The translations under genes were made by a program, and so were the position numbers. DNA of 64,000 nucleotides from Antennarius striatus (lineage: Eukaryota; Chordata; Actinopteri; Lophiiformes; Antennariidae): positions 6,871,001 through 6,935,000 of the forward strand of contig NC_090796.1 in the NCBI RefSeq assembly GCF_040054535.1, written 5' to 3'. Each line of letters opens with the position of its first letter. Positions within the stretch are counted from its first letter, which is position 1. Positions 22,959 through 41,165 of the stretch are shown here, piece after piece. The notes below the pieces were generated by a model. The model was given only the letters and a program-made list of their open reading frames with translations. It was not told the DNA's origin and made no database searches.

Positions 22959-23571
22959 CTAGAGGTCCGTGGGCCCCACACCAGGGGCTTCCCCATTGGT
23001 TGTCAGGGATCGCCTCATCCCAAAACATGGCCCCTCACATTCTGGCCCAGTCACTGGAGCGTTTTTTTCCCGGTCAAAAGAAAGGGTGTGTCTGTTGGAC
23101 AGTAGACTAGAACGCACCAGCACACAGGAACCCGGGCCGTCTCCACATGAGCTGTTTTTAGATGAGTCTTGATTCCTCTGCAAGGTAAATACTTTTGATT
23201 TAAACTTCCTTCAAACTCTGCTTCCGAGAACAGTGTTCTACTTACGATGTATTTTGAGATTACAAGTGGAGAAATAGACTCAATGAGGCAGTAATGCAGA
23301 AGTCCAGTGCCATGTGCTGCATGCGTGTGTGTGTGTGTGTGTGTGTTGTCACTGTGTGCGGCCTTGTGCCAGCAGAACCCTTGTTGTGTCCTAGTGGATC
23401 ACTGACCTGGACAAAAAGTGGTCCACATGAAAACAAACACTACATTTTGAATGTGTAACATTAACACTAACCTACCATTCGTTGCAGAGGTTTGCTGAAG
23501 AGGAGAAACGCCTGAATCTTCATCTCAGCCAGCAAGCCTGTTAGCACATCCTGCTGGTGGGACTGCCGAGC
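22959..23571 (-). CDS. Unrecognised gene, two splice-compatible 3' coding exons
   Basis: On the minus strand, 23571-23476 is open for 32 codons (ARQSHQQDVLTGLLAEMKIQ, then AFLLFSKPLQRM). It is preceded by a good acceptor (TTTATTGGGTTCCTCCAG) and followed by a donor (GTAGGTTAG). The next segment, 23177-22959, has an acceptor ending TTACCTTGCAG and is open for 72 codons, then TAG. It starts RNQDSSKNSSCGDGPG and is rich in Ser, Gly and Pro. Phase 0 is kept across the junction. I do not recognise the protein, and no upstream exon was found between 23.6 and 28 kb. The same DNA also reads on the plus strand as an open 22962-23172 segment plus an RFAEEEKRLNLHLSQQAC-stop segment at 23488, so the coding strand is uncertain. 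It would be convergent with tom1l2. Confidence 0.4.
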
Positions 23572-26315
23572 CTGGAGGAACCCAATAAAACAGAATGGAC
23601 ACATAAAAGCAGAGCAGCTGGATCGAGCATCCACCAGATGACCGGACATACCTGCCCAGAGCTGTGGTGCATTGTAGTTGCATTGCATGTTATGTGATTC
23701 ACTGTGCAATGGATCTGCTTTGCAATACAGAACTCGGTCATTTAACAGCTCACAACTACAAACGTGTTCTCTTAACATTACGCTATAGATACTGATGTCA
23801 TTTGAGGTAATACTCTGCCCTCAGTATATCACAGTTTATTTAGTGGACACATTGAAGGTATGAACAGAGATATGTCAGGAGCCTGGAGTGCATTTCATAA
23901 CCGTTATTAGTAAAGAGAAGAGGTTCGACTCTCCTGCTGATATTACTAGACCTCTGCAGTTTTTATATTTCTTAAAGATGTGAATCATTTCAAGTGTTTG
24001 AATATTTCTGTGTACCATCAAATTCATTTCAGGACATTTTATGTGATAGTAAAATGCAATAGTGTGTCTCTGTATTTGACACCATTCATTTTCTTTCTAT
24101 CTGCTAACACCTGGTGCCACTATTCAGTGGTTGTAAAGTAAATATGTTCACATTTGTAGTCTTGTCCCTAAAACAAGCAGATATTATGTTCTGGAGTTTG
24201 TTACTTGAATTTGTTGCATTTAGATGGAAGCATTAAATCTTTCACTTCATACGTATTTAAAAACTTTAGTTTTGACTCAGACTGTAGCTTTTGTGTAGAT
24301 TAAATTAAATGATGAAAATCTTGTTTGTGATGAATGTGAAACTATTCATTTATGTTGTTAAATTCCAAAGTCCACTTAAATTGATGGTATATATAAAGGA
24401 TATTCATACATATACACCAGATATTGTAATCTAATCAAAGGTATAATGATAATAATGTAATGTATTATTCTGCATCATAATTTCAAGTGATTTCACTTCA
24501 TGTACTGTAAATAATATTGGATTGCTGGTACTTTTGTAACAGACTATTTCTACTTGGTGTTTTTACTTTTACTTGAATATTTAAGTAAGTTCACCGCATT
24601 ACCTTGTATTTGGACTTTTCTAACACTTTCCACCAGTGAAGAGTTTATCAAATAAAAGTGGGCAAGTTCAAACAGATATCTGGGTAATATTTTTATTTTG
24701 AATCAGTCCTTTTCCTTTTTTCCATTTTCTTTCTGAAGGAAAAATCCCTCTGGTGGCCTTTAGTCCACCTCTTCTTCTATATTCCTAGCAGGGACATCCT
24801 TTGAAATGTAAACTCGTTTACCAACTGCTGTTGACTGACATTATGTGTTGATTTTCTCATTACTGACCCAACACACTTGAAGCCGTTTAAAAACAATAGT
24901 ATATTCTAGCATTAAAGTGCATTCTGGATGCAACATGCACTGAAATGGCAAAGGTCATATCTCTATGTGTGCATGTCAAAGACTTCAGGCTATTTCACCG
25001 ATCTTCATTAGCTGGTAGCTCAAACTTGTACGGATGTTCATTCAAAATCCTCCAACCGCAGCAAGGAAATAGTTAAGAGCAGATAAATTACTCTACGGCA
25101 CTAAAGACATGTTCATGAAGAAAACAATCTGCTAGTATTTGTGTTCATCCCTATAATCCTCACCACAGCCTGAGTGAAATCCACTAAGCAAAGACTCAAG
25201 ATTAAATGACCTATTTGTGTTTATGATTTACTTTTGTATTAATGTTGCAGATCAATGGTTTCCCAATTTCTTCTACCTGCAATCCTGCTGTTTGTTGCCC
25301 CTGAGCTGCTCATTTTTACCTGGCAGCATCCACATAATGAAGTTGGCACACGCTGGCGAAGGAGAAATATAATATATGGGGGTAATTATAAACAACTGAG
25401 TCAAGATCAGAAGGATTAACTACAATTGAAACCAAAGGGACACGTTTAGACTTGTTATTTAATAGAGGCCATTCGCGGTGCCGTCATGCCAGCAGCTACA
25501 GTTTCCTGATATTGTTGACAACATAATGTGTGCGCTGACTACTCAGGCTTGACCGGTGCTTGGCTTTCTCTAAAGACTCTTCAGAAGACCCCGCGAGCCT
25601 CGGAGTACTTTATGCTAAGTTAATTTACCCAAATATATCCACAGCATCATGGCGGCAGCCCCCGCTATTCAACATCAACAACTTTGTTAATGGAAACTTG
25701 CTGATCCATAAACGTTGGTGCCGCTGCAGATGTTTGCTGGGGGGCAGTTCACATATGAATGTTAAAAACCCACAGATCGATGAGGGGCATTTGCAAAAGG
25801 AGGTACGAGGTGTGTTTTAATTATAATTGCGTCATGGTGTGTGTGTTTGTGTGTGTTTGTTGGGGGAGGTGCTGCTGTTGAAGCAGGGGCCTCCATATTT
25901 AAATAGGGTCACATCTCGGCCTCACCTTGCAAGTGTTATGCTATATTAAATGCCACTCATGTTAAGTGTGTTGAAACCCTCCTCTGATGTAGTCAAGACA
26001 TAATATAAAGGTTAAATTGAAAAATGTCCCTTCAAAGGACACGGAAACACTCCATGATTGATCTCCCTTGTTCAGGCAAGAAATGTTGGTCAGACCTCTG
26101 TTTCATTAAGCCTCTTTTAAGCGTGGGGATACAGTGTGTTTTAATGAGGAGTGACGGGAACAGAATTTAACTGTCAGTCAATCAGGATTTCAGAAGGTCA
26201 GTGAAAAATTAGCAAACTGTTAGGCAGAAGGTCTGAAACTGCAAAGCTCCAAAAGCTCAGGTAGCTAATCGTATTAATAACGGCTCTGATGATGCAATAT
26301 ATACTGTATATATAA

Positions 26316-26361
<46 letters not shown>

Positions 26362-28074
26362 GTCATGGACACACCAGGAAATTCTAGAATACACATATCC
26401 AGAAGTCTCATGCATAATATATATATAAAAAAAAGAATAGCAGTAACATGGAAATGAAATAGAATAGAAAATGGGCACCACAATTCCAAATTTATTGATT
26501 GTTAGATTTTTTTCCTGCAGCAGTATCACCCCCACCACAAAACAGTATTGATAATCATGTCTTTATACTCTTTAGTGAGCAGCTTCCCCATTTCCTTGAG
26601 CGTTGCATCATGGAGGAATCGAGGGCATTGGGAACTTTAGAATGAAAATATGTTCGACACCCGGCATTGCACATACTGTACATTGTTTGTTTTGAAATTG
26701 TGTTTGGATTGTTGTGTGTGTTAACAGCTAAAATCTTATATTTTGATGAATATAATGAACTGTACTATATATATAGAATTAGTATACTTACTGGGTTTGG
26801 GGCATATACCATTGTGCCAGCATGCGCAGGAGCCTAAAACTGTGAACGTCATCAGCTGATTAATTAAGTCACAACTGTGTTTCCTACACAGGTCCTACAA
26901 ATATCCTTCTTAAAAAGGTCCATCGCCAACATTAATAGAGGTCACTACAGAAAACATGGAGAGGTGGAATATAGGAGAAATCCATAAACACATGACTGGT
27001 TTGGGGATATTTATGCTCTTACTGTATGTAGTTTTACTCAAAATCATCCTGTGTAGTTAGACACCAGAAAGCTGTTTAAAACTGGGTAAATAAAAAAAAA
27101 AAAACTCAAATCCTAAAGTGTCTTCTCAGAATTTTGTGTACCTTTTGTTTGTTATTTGGAGATTTCTCGTTGCAAAGTTTGACATGAGTGAGTCATCAAC
27201 ACAATTTTTCTGACAAAAATGTAGGAATCATTTTAGGGATGCATTTTTTTTCTAGCTGATACAAAATGTATTACCTGCTTCTTACGTCTGATACCAACAT
27301 GTAAACAGAAAAATTCACAATTTTTATACTTTAATAAAAACTGTGCAGCCTGTAGTTTATGCATCCCTAACTAAAGACAGTCGAGGATGTAGTTGGTCAT
27401 GTCAGTGAAAGCAATTTGACTTCTCTTTGTTAACTCTATTTATCTCTTGTTGTTATTTATGTTGTTATTTATTTAATATGAGGGAGAAGGAAAGTATTTA
27501 ATCATAAAATTTTAGAACAGTTTATATGTAACGTGACTAAATCTGCCATCAATAAATGAAAAAAGGAGTTCCCGGGTTGATGTTCTGGCTTCAAAAACGA
27601 CAGGGGGAATGAAGAAAACCATGTTAACTTCTGGTCTGAACATAAGCCAATAAATCCAGGAAACATTTTCTTTTCTCTTCTTTGAACCAAATTTTTTTTA
27701 AGGATTTCTGAACACATCATACTTGTACCCACAGCTCCTGTGTATATACATATAGAGAATATTGAAATTCTAAACTATATCAGCATTGGACACTGCACAT
27801 ACAGTATAATGACAATATGAATGCTTTACTTTACGGTTCACATTTTATGTTTTCAATGAATTCTTAGACGGCATAAACATTTCTTTAAGTGATTCTTATT
27901 CTTCCAGAATCTATCCCATTATACTTTACCTCTATGCTCTGATCCTCATTTACATTTTTAAATCAGTAAAATTCCTCTTGTTGAGTTTCTCTTCTGTCTT
28001 TGAACGTCTGAACGCTTCCGCCCAGATCTGGACCGAGACATTGATGAATATTAAGTCCCTTCTTTGCTCTCCTT
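23572..28074. other. Non-coding stretch between the unrecognised exons and foxl3
   Basis: No exon with recognisable homology was seen on either strand. The stretch contains a CA microsatellite at 26319-26360, AT-rich DNA, and a 54-codon small open frame at 25255-25419 described in the findings. The last part should include the foxl3 3' UTR on the minus strand. Regulatory elements of foxl3 could lie here but cannot be picked out by eye. Confidence 0.5.
26319..26360. repeat. (CA)n microsatellite
   Basis: A perfect CA run of about 42 bp between tom1l2 and foxl3. Confidence 0.95.
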
Positions 28075-28971
28075 TTACAGAGTCCAGAAGTGCAGGTTCA
28101 GATGTGGGGGCTCCAGGACATGTAAAGGTGGCCCCGTTGGGCCTATGTGAACAGGACCGTGGGAAGATCTGAACCCAGGCAAGGGTGGATCAGGTGTGGA
28201 CAGGATGTAGTCAATGCTAAACTTGATCTCCGGCTCTGGTTTCCCCTGCTGCCCGGGGTTTGGCATAAGGTGGTTTTGCCCAGGTCCTGACCTTGGCCTG
28301 TCAGGGTTCAAAGGACAGAGGGTGGAGTCCGCTTCAGGACGGCGAGTTGCACGCATACGCTGATTGCTGTGGCTCTCCAGTGGGTGAAAAGGAGTTTCTC
28401 CTGAATCACGGAAGCCGATTTTCATGTTCCTCCTGCGCCGGCGACGCCGAAAGTTACCGTTTTCAAACAGGTCAAGCATGGATTCACAACCAGAGGCAAA
28501 AGTCCAGTAGTTTCCCTTTCCCTTCTCATTGCCCTCTGTCCGAGGAACCTGCATAACCGAGACAAATACTTCATAATGATTAGAAATATTACAGAACCAC
28601 TGATAATTACAGCAGAAAAGTACTACTGAGGAAGGGCAGAAAGATCACAAAACTAGAAGTTTTGTGATCTTTGTGATCTCAGCTACCAAATGCATGAAAG
28701 GGGAACTATTTAAACTAAGAAAAAATGTAGAAAAAACTCTTATCAGACGCTTTTTACTCTTATTGGATGGACATGATGTGTTTGTGTACCTTGATGAAGC
28801 AGCTGTTGAGAGACAGGTTGTGTCGGATGGAGTTCTGCCAGGCTCTCTGGTTGGAGCGGTAGTAGGGGAACCTCTTCATGATGAACTCGTAGATGCCCGA
28901 CAGAGTGACCCGCTGCTCGGGGCTCTGCTGAATGGCCATGGCTATCAGAGCGATGTAGCTGATGGACACAC

Positions 28972-29033
<62 letters not shown>

Positions 29034-29224
29034 ACACACAGGGTAACACAATGTCATAAGCCCAAAACAGACAATAAAATCAGTTGTTTGAGTCTAGTTC
29101 TCTAATTCTACCTGCACAAAAAATCTACTGACAGTCTGAACAAGAAAATTCAAGCACGAAATAAAGTTTCCAAATAAACAGTTTTTAGAATTTAGTCCTA
29201 CAAGTGTATTAAAAGTATATTAAA

Positions 29225-29272
<48 letters not shown>

Positions 29273-29702
29273 TAGCGTACTACTATATAATAATTTCTGT
29301 ATAAATATGTATAATTCTGAGAATAGGCCTGTCTTGGTTCCACACTACGATAACTAAGCTGCATAACAAATCTTTTTATTTCCTTTAACCTAAACTGAGC
29401 GATTCAAGAAGTTATTAATAAAAAAAAAGTAATTATTATTAGTAGGAGTAAAAGTAGTGGTGATTTATAATTATTATACAGTATTATTTACTGATGCTGT
29501 TGAAAACAGCAGCATCATTGAAGCAATAACATTGTCCAGGATAAGTTTCTCTCTTTCTGTGTGTCACACTGGCTTCAGGAGGACGGAGCCCTTACCTGTA
29601 TGCGGGTCTACACATCTTCTTCTCTTCGTCTGTGCTAGAGGAAGGGTATCCGTCTCCATCGTAGTTGAAGCAGTTGAAGGGGTAGTGAGAGTTATCAAAC
29701 AT
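28075..29702 (-). CDS. foxl3: FOXL3 forkhead transcription factor (3 exons)
   Basis: FOXL3 is a nuclear DNA-binding factor of the FoxL group. In medaka it acts in germ cells to suppress spermatogenesis and so decides egg versus sperm fate. Exons on the minus strand are 29702-29596, 28958-28790 and 28548-28075, all GT-AG, joining to 750 nt (249 aa). The N-terminus [20 protein letters not shown] matches the conserved FOXL3 start. The forkhead runs from about residue 32 ([20 protein letters not shown]) through [17 protein letters not shown], the recognition helix, to KGKGNYWTF near residue 106. A run of seven arginines follows ([13 protein letters not shown]), which probably acts as a nuclear-localisation and DNA-backbone patch. 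The C-terminus keeps [19 protein letters not shown] and ends LHFWTL-stop, like the LHFWTM end of human FOXL3. The forkhead is interrupted by two introns, unlike intronless FOXL2. The frame stays open upstream to 29921, but that Gly-rich part is not conserved. Confidence 0.95.
28965..29040. repeat. (CA)n microsatellite in foxl3 intron 1
   Basis: A CA run with rare interruptions that starts only a few bases upstream (transcript sense) of the exon 2 acceptor. In transcript sense it is a long TG tract directly before the splice site, a position where repeat length can alter splicing. Confidence 0.93.
29226..29268. repeat. (TTA)n trinucleotide repeat in foxl3 intron 1
   Basis: A run of ATT/TTA triplets of about 43 bp. 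Confidence 0.93.
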
Positions 29703-30787
29703 ATCTACACCTTTAGGATTCAGATGCTGGATCCTGAGTGTGGGGCTCCTCTGACTCTCCTGGCCAAAGCCCAGCAGCAACAGCCTGTCCTGCTGCTCCG
29801 CTGCGCCACCATGCTCTGCTGAACCAGCAGACACTCTGAGCACTGCTGATGACGGCTGCCTCCAGACCCCCCCTCTTCCCCCATATCCTCCCCCACACCC
29901 CCACCCCTGTCCCCGTCCCACATGCTCTCCAGGAATGACTGCAGGTCTCCAGATTCAGGACCTCCTCTCTCAGGTCTCTGAACTCCTTTTCTTTAGATAT
30001 TCAAAACCTGAGGATCCTAACTTGAACTTGAAAATCCATCATTTGAATTTGGATGTTGAATAAAATATTACTTACAAAAAGTTGCTCGTTGCATTAGATT
30101 TTTTTTCCATATACACTATACTCAACCCATATATCAGTTCAGTAATAACAGAGGTATTATTATTGGTACTGAAGCTGCTCTGTAAATTCAGCGGTGTAGA
30201 ATGAAAATAGTCTAAAAAAAGCTTTAAAAAAAGAGAGACAGGCCTAATGAAATATGCAGAGTAATAATAAAAATTAAGATAAATGTAGTAGATCCAGAGA
30301 TCTTCCTTGTCAGAACATGGAAACTACATTACCCACAGTGCCACCTGATTGCAGTCTTAGGTGGGGCGGGAAATATAACCAGATTAATGTTTGCAATTAA
30401 AAAAAGACTCGTGTGACATCACTGAAGTCAGTGTGTCAGCGCCTGGAGGGCCAGAGCCAGTTTTATTTGCTGTTTTATAATACAGAAACCTGCAGTCAAA
30501 CTCTGACACATCAGTCAGTGGAGAGACTTTGAATTGGACTGAGTTGCACCAGTTTCCCAGTAGCAGCCCAGTCAGCTGAGCCCTGAGAGTATGGGCTCTG
30601 TAAATTGGTTCTCTCGCCCCGTCCAGCAGGATTCTGGGTGGTCTGCTACACTCGAAAACTACCTTCGTGTTTTATTTTGTTTCTTTTTATAGCCTAATCT
30701 CTCTAACTGTACATGAGACAACTAAGGCCCAAACCAACAAACAAAATCCTTTACATCTTTGTTTTCTTTTTCTCTCTGCTAACTCTT

Positions 30788-30906
<119 letters not shown>

Positions 30907-31439
30907 ACTCTGGTAGACGTTTAGTCCACAACAGGAAGTTTTGTAGATGCTATCTATAATGCTCTATAATGGCCATAAATTGCTTCCGTGTCTATAAAAC
31001 AGGGGTATGTGTATTTTGAAGGGCTCATAACGGGGCAATTGGAAGTCTCCTGTGAGGCGACAGAGGCCGGGAAAACAGCCCGGGGTCTGGCAGGCCTCTG
31101 TGTGTGGCCTGCCGGTGCTGGACAGGCCTTTGGGGGCTCCGTCGGCCTTCCAGAGACGATACGGCCGGCGTGTCTCTATTCCTGATCGGCGGCAGAAGCA
31201 GCTGAAAGGTCAGTGCTGTAGTCACTGACCTGTGATTTATTACCTCTCGTCATTAATGTGGTGTTGACATACAGGTAACATAGTTTCCATGACAATGTGT
31301 GTGATGCTATGTGTTTTTCCATTTTATTCTGGAGTTTCTATAATTCGATTAGAAGAAAAAGAAAAAATCAACTCTTTTGATCCCTTACAAGGAGAAATAA
31401 TTTTTTTCACTCTAGTATTTGTTTTGTTATTTATCACGG

Positions 31440-31640
<201 letters not shown>

Positions 31641-33437
31641 AATATTGAGAGACAGAACCATTACACTCTCCAAATGATCGAGTCCACATGGGTTTTGAAT
31701 CAGCCACCTTCCGGTCCCCAGCCCAAGACCCAGTGTACTGATCCAGTGCTGTCATGTCAATAAAAACAAATACAGCGTTTTTATTCGCTTTCCTTTACAT
31801 TTGACTACCTTTGTGTTAATAAATAAATTCATTCAGATGTAAATCCTATCCTTTACCATTTCACAAATAAAGGTTTCAGCACATCAGGGTTCTTCTATTT
31901 TGTGTCTGATGTACAGTTAGAATTGAGATTTGAAGAAAGACAGCCTCTTTACACCTGGATTTCCTCCTTTATTTGTTTTAAACCTCAGTGTTCTGATTTA
32001 CTACTTTGTTTTTCAAAAAGCTCTCAATTTTACAACTGATGCCTCCATTTTATTTTATTGTTTAAATTTTGCTGTGTGACCAGTTGACATCACAAATCAG
32101 GCTTTAATTAGATTTTTAATTCAATGTAATTCATAATATTAAAACAAAAACTTCAACTGACTCTTCACCAAATAAAACTCTGAAATTTCTTTAAATATTT
32201 ACTCAAATTTATTCCTCCCAAAGTTTTTTTTCAATGTCACTGGATCCTTGGTCTTCACGTATCTCTAGAACTCACAAACATATCCAGAAAACATTACAAA
32301 AATATATTTTATTAAAACTTCATTTAATTATTTTAAATATGGTATAAAAGCTTTCTTTCCTGAGTACTGATACGTTATACTAGATTAATACATCGTTTTT
32401 CCTTCCTGGTCTGAACCCCGAAGCAACAGAACCGATGCTCTGAAGCACGCAGCCACCGCTGGACCGTCTGGAGTCCTGTTTGCTCCAGACAAGAAAAACA
32501 GACACGTTCATACAAAACTGTAAATATACAGAGAGAGAGAAGCAGCTCAGAGGAGATGTGAAGGTCAGGGAACTGCGCTGGTTTGAACTGAGATCTGATA
32601 AGTTCACTCCCATGACGAGGCCTCCTCTGGCGTCCTGTCTGCGGCCGGCCGCCGTGATTACAGCCCTTACTCCTCCTGTGGTCACTCTCTGGTCCTCTGA
32701 TGGTTGTCTCCCACTTGGCTTCCTCCATTCATTGCCCTGTCTGCCTTAGTGTGTGTTTGTGTGTACGTGTACGTGCCTTTCTGTAAACCAACAAAGTAGC
32801 TTTTCCGGGGGCTGTTCCGCGAGGAAAGGTTATCAAAACACAACAGTGCACTGGGAACTGTAAACAAGCTTGTGCACAGGGCTGGGGCTGAGGGCCGTAT
32901 TTTCCTTTGCACTGTACTGTGTAGTCGCCCTCGCCGCCACCGCTTCACATTACCAGCAAATTGCAGAGAGCTGCCGGTAAGACCTCAAGACCCGTGTTCA
33001 CCTGGGTATTCTTGGGGGAGGACCCAGACTTACAGGGTCACTGGGTTCATCCAGAGAAGGCGCTAACAGCTCCCCAACAGAGGAACCTATAGATCAAAGT
33101 GGAATTGTTCTTCACATAAAAATGAAGTCTCGCAAAAAACTGGAATGAATCAAACAATTTAACTTATAAGGAATGAAAAAACACTGAATATGTCTGATCT
33201 GTATAGGAAGAAGGATGCAGTTGCAATGCAACTACGGAGACATTTAGTTTGACAGTGGTGGACGAGCTTTTTGTGATGATCTGAAATAGCAAAGGGTTTG
33301 TTTCACAGCTTTGCCGTTTCACTTTATAGCACTGACATATATTTTATACAGTTTTACCTTCATATAAATTGAATTATCAGCTGACATTTAAACACTTTAC
33401 AAAAAATTATACATGCATGTGACAATCAGGTGTACCC

Positions 33438-33438
<1 letters not shown>

Positions 33439-33503
<65 letters not shown>
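33439..33503. repeat. (TTA)n trinucleotide repeat
   Basis: About 65 bp of TTA/ATT triplets followed by degenerate AAT/TAA sequence to about 33560. Confidence 0.95.
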
Positions 33504-33504
<1 letters not shown>

Positions 33505-33830
33505 TTATTGCTAATAATAATTATAAATAATATCATTGCTCATAATTAATATTTAATTAATTATTGTAATTATTTTAATAAATAGTAGTAGTATTGATAG
33601 TAGTGTGTGTATGTGTGTATGTGCGTGTTTGACCATATAAAAGCTCATATACATACATGTACACACAAATACAATCCTCACATCCTGCCTATTTTGTTTT
33701 ATTGCACTTTAACCATGATGCAAAGAATAAAAATACAAAAAAAAATCCACAAATGATGCTTTGGATTATAAAAAGAAGCATTTTCACTTTAAGAACACAT
33801 GTCTAAATGTCCTCCATGGATCCACCCATA

Positions 33831-33834
<4 letters not shown>

Positions 33835-33924
<90 letters not shown>
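33835..33924. repeat. (CA)n microsatellite
   Basis: A perfect CA run of about 90 bp in the interval between foxl3 and fam20c. Confidence 0.96.
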
Positions 33925-33925
<1 letters not shown>

Positions 33926-35469
33926 CTCTGACCCGACGCGATGGAAACTGAGACGGTAAAATAAAACCTCTCTGAAACAGATGGAGCACACAGTATATGT
34001 AGAACTCTGGATATTCTCTTTATCTCACTCTCGGGAGGAGTTTCAACCTTTCTGCCATTAAACCAAACATTCAAGTATTTCTATCATTGCACAGGCACTA
34101 GATTTTCTGACTGTATATATTAACTTTCAGCCGGTGACTGAATCGTTGACACCAACAGTTAAGCTATAAACTCTTGGTTAGAAATGAAATATACACCCTG
34201 AAAAATAATCTCTCCACAACAGGAACATCTGGACATGAAATATTTTACAAAGAAAACAATAATATAAAACTATCAGTGTCACATTTGACTTTTGGTACCA
34301 TAAATCTAACCTCATATCTGTTGCATTGAAAGAAATAAAAACAGTAGTAGGATTAAATGTTGTAAACACAGGCAGAGATTTGCTCGGTTAAATTTAAGCA
34401 TTACTTGTGGCAGCATAAATCAATTTCATAGCAAGAATGATGGAATATGGAAAGGCTCTGACTGTACTGAGAGGCACGGTCCTGGAGCTGCTTTTGCACA
34501 TGCTCAGTTTGCCCTCTTGTGGTCAAATACCAGGAAGTACAGCAAGATGTTGTAAATTCAATGGTTCACTGCAAGGAAAGGGCGATGCTTCTGATAAGAA
34601 TTCATTTGAAACAATAAATACGAATTTGAATAAATACTCTCCCAAGTGCAAGTAACATTTATGGGCACCACTACTAAAAGACTCCAGGAGTAAACCTGCA
34701 CTCCGATCAAACATCTCCATCTCAAACACCAATGACAGAAGCTGAATCAGTTCAGCGGACTTAAAATGAAAAAGGGACGTGGTGCTACAAAAACCAGCAA
34801 ATCAGTGAAACATCGTTTGGATAATTAAGACAGTAGGAAGTAAACTCACTCTCCTCCATTGTGAATGTTCAACTCAAATAACTGCAATAGCGACGATACA
34901 CGTGAAGAGCAGTGCTGGGGGGGTCGGGAGGTTCTTCGCATGTCCTTCAGAATTCACTGAATTCAAAAACGAGTCCGGATGAAGATGGAGAGAAGGCGTC
35001 TCTTGCAAGACTTTCATGGTTTGGTCGTGCTGCGGTGGGTCGGGGGGGGGGGTGTTTGGGTCGGCTGCGGTGGCGCTATCCTACACTAGAGCCAGGTTTG
35101 ACTATTTTAAGCAGTCTGGGTGATGGCAGTCTGGGGATGATTCAGTTTTGTTTGTGACCTGGCCCCAGATCTGTCCTGAAGTCTTCAACATCACCTTATT
35201 TCAAGCATCAGCACAGGGTCTAGTCATTGCACTGTTAAGTCCAGTTCTATCCAGCAGTCCTATTCACTTCCGCACAGATTATATCAACCTCAGGCTGCTT
35301 GGGCTTCCCTGTAAGTTCAGGAAAAGAAACCACCAAACCCTCTGAGAAATTCAGAAACACCGACGGAGTTCGTCTGTGTTACAGGATGACAATTCACTCT
35401 GAAAAGAAAGGCTGGATCTCCCTACAGCCAAGGATTCAGTCCAATCCACCCGCTGGGACTCCCAGACAG

Positions 35470-41165
<5,696 letters not shown>

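Noticed and set aside
29457-29822. Plus-strand 121-codon frame over foxl3 exon 1
   Set aside because: It is antisense to the conserved foxl3 first exon and has no independent support.
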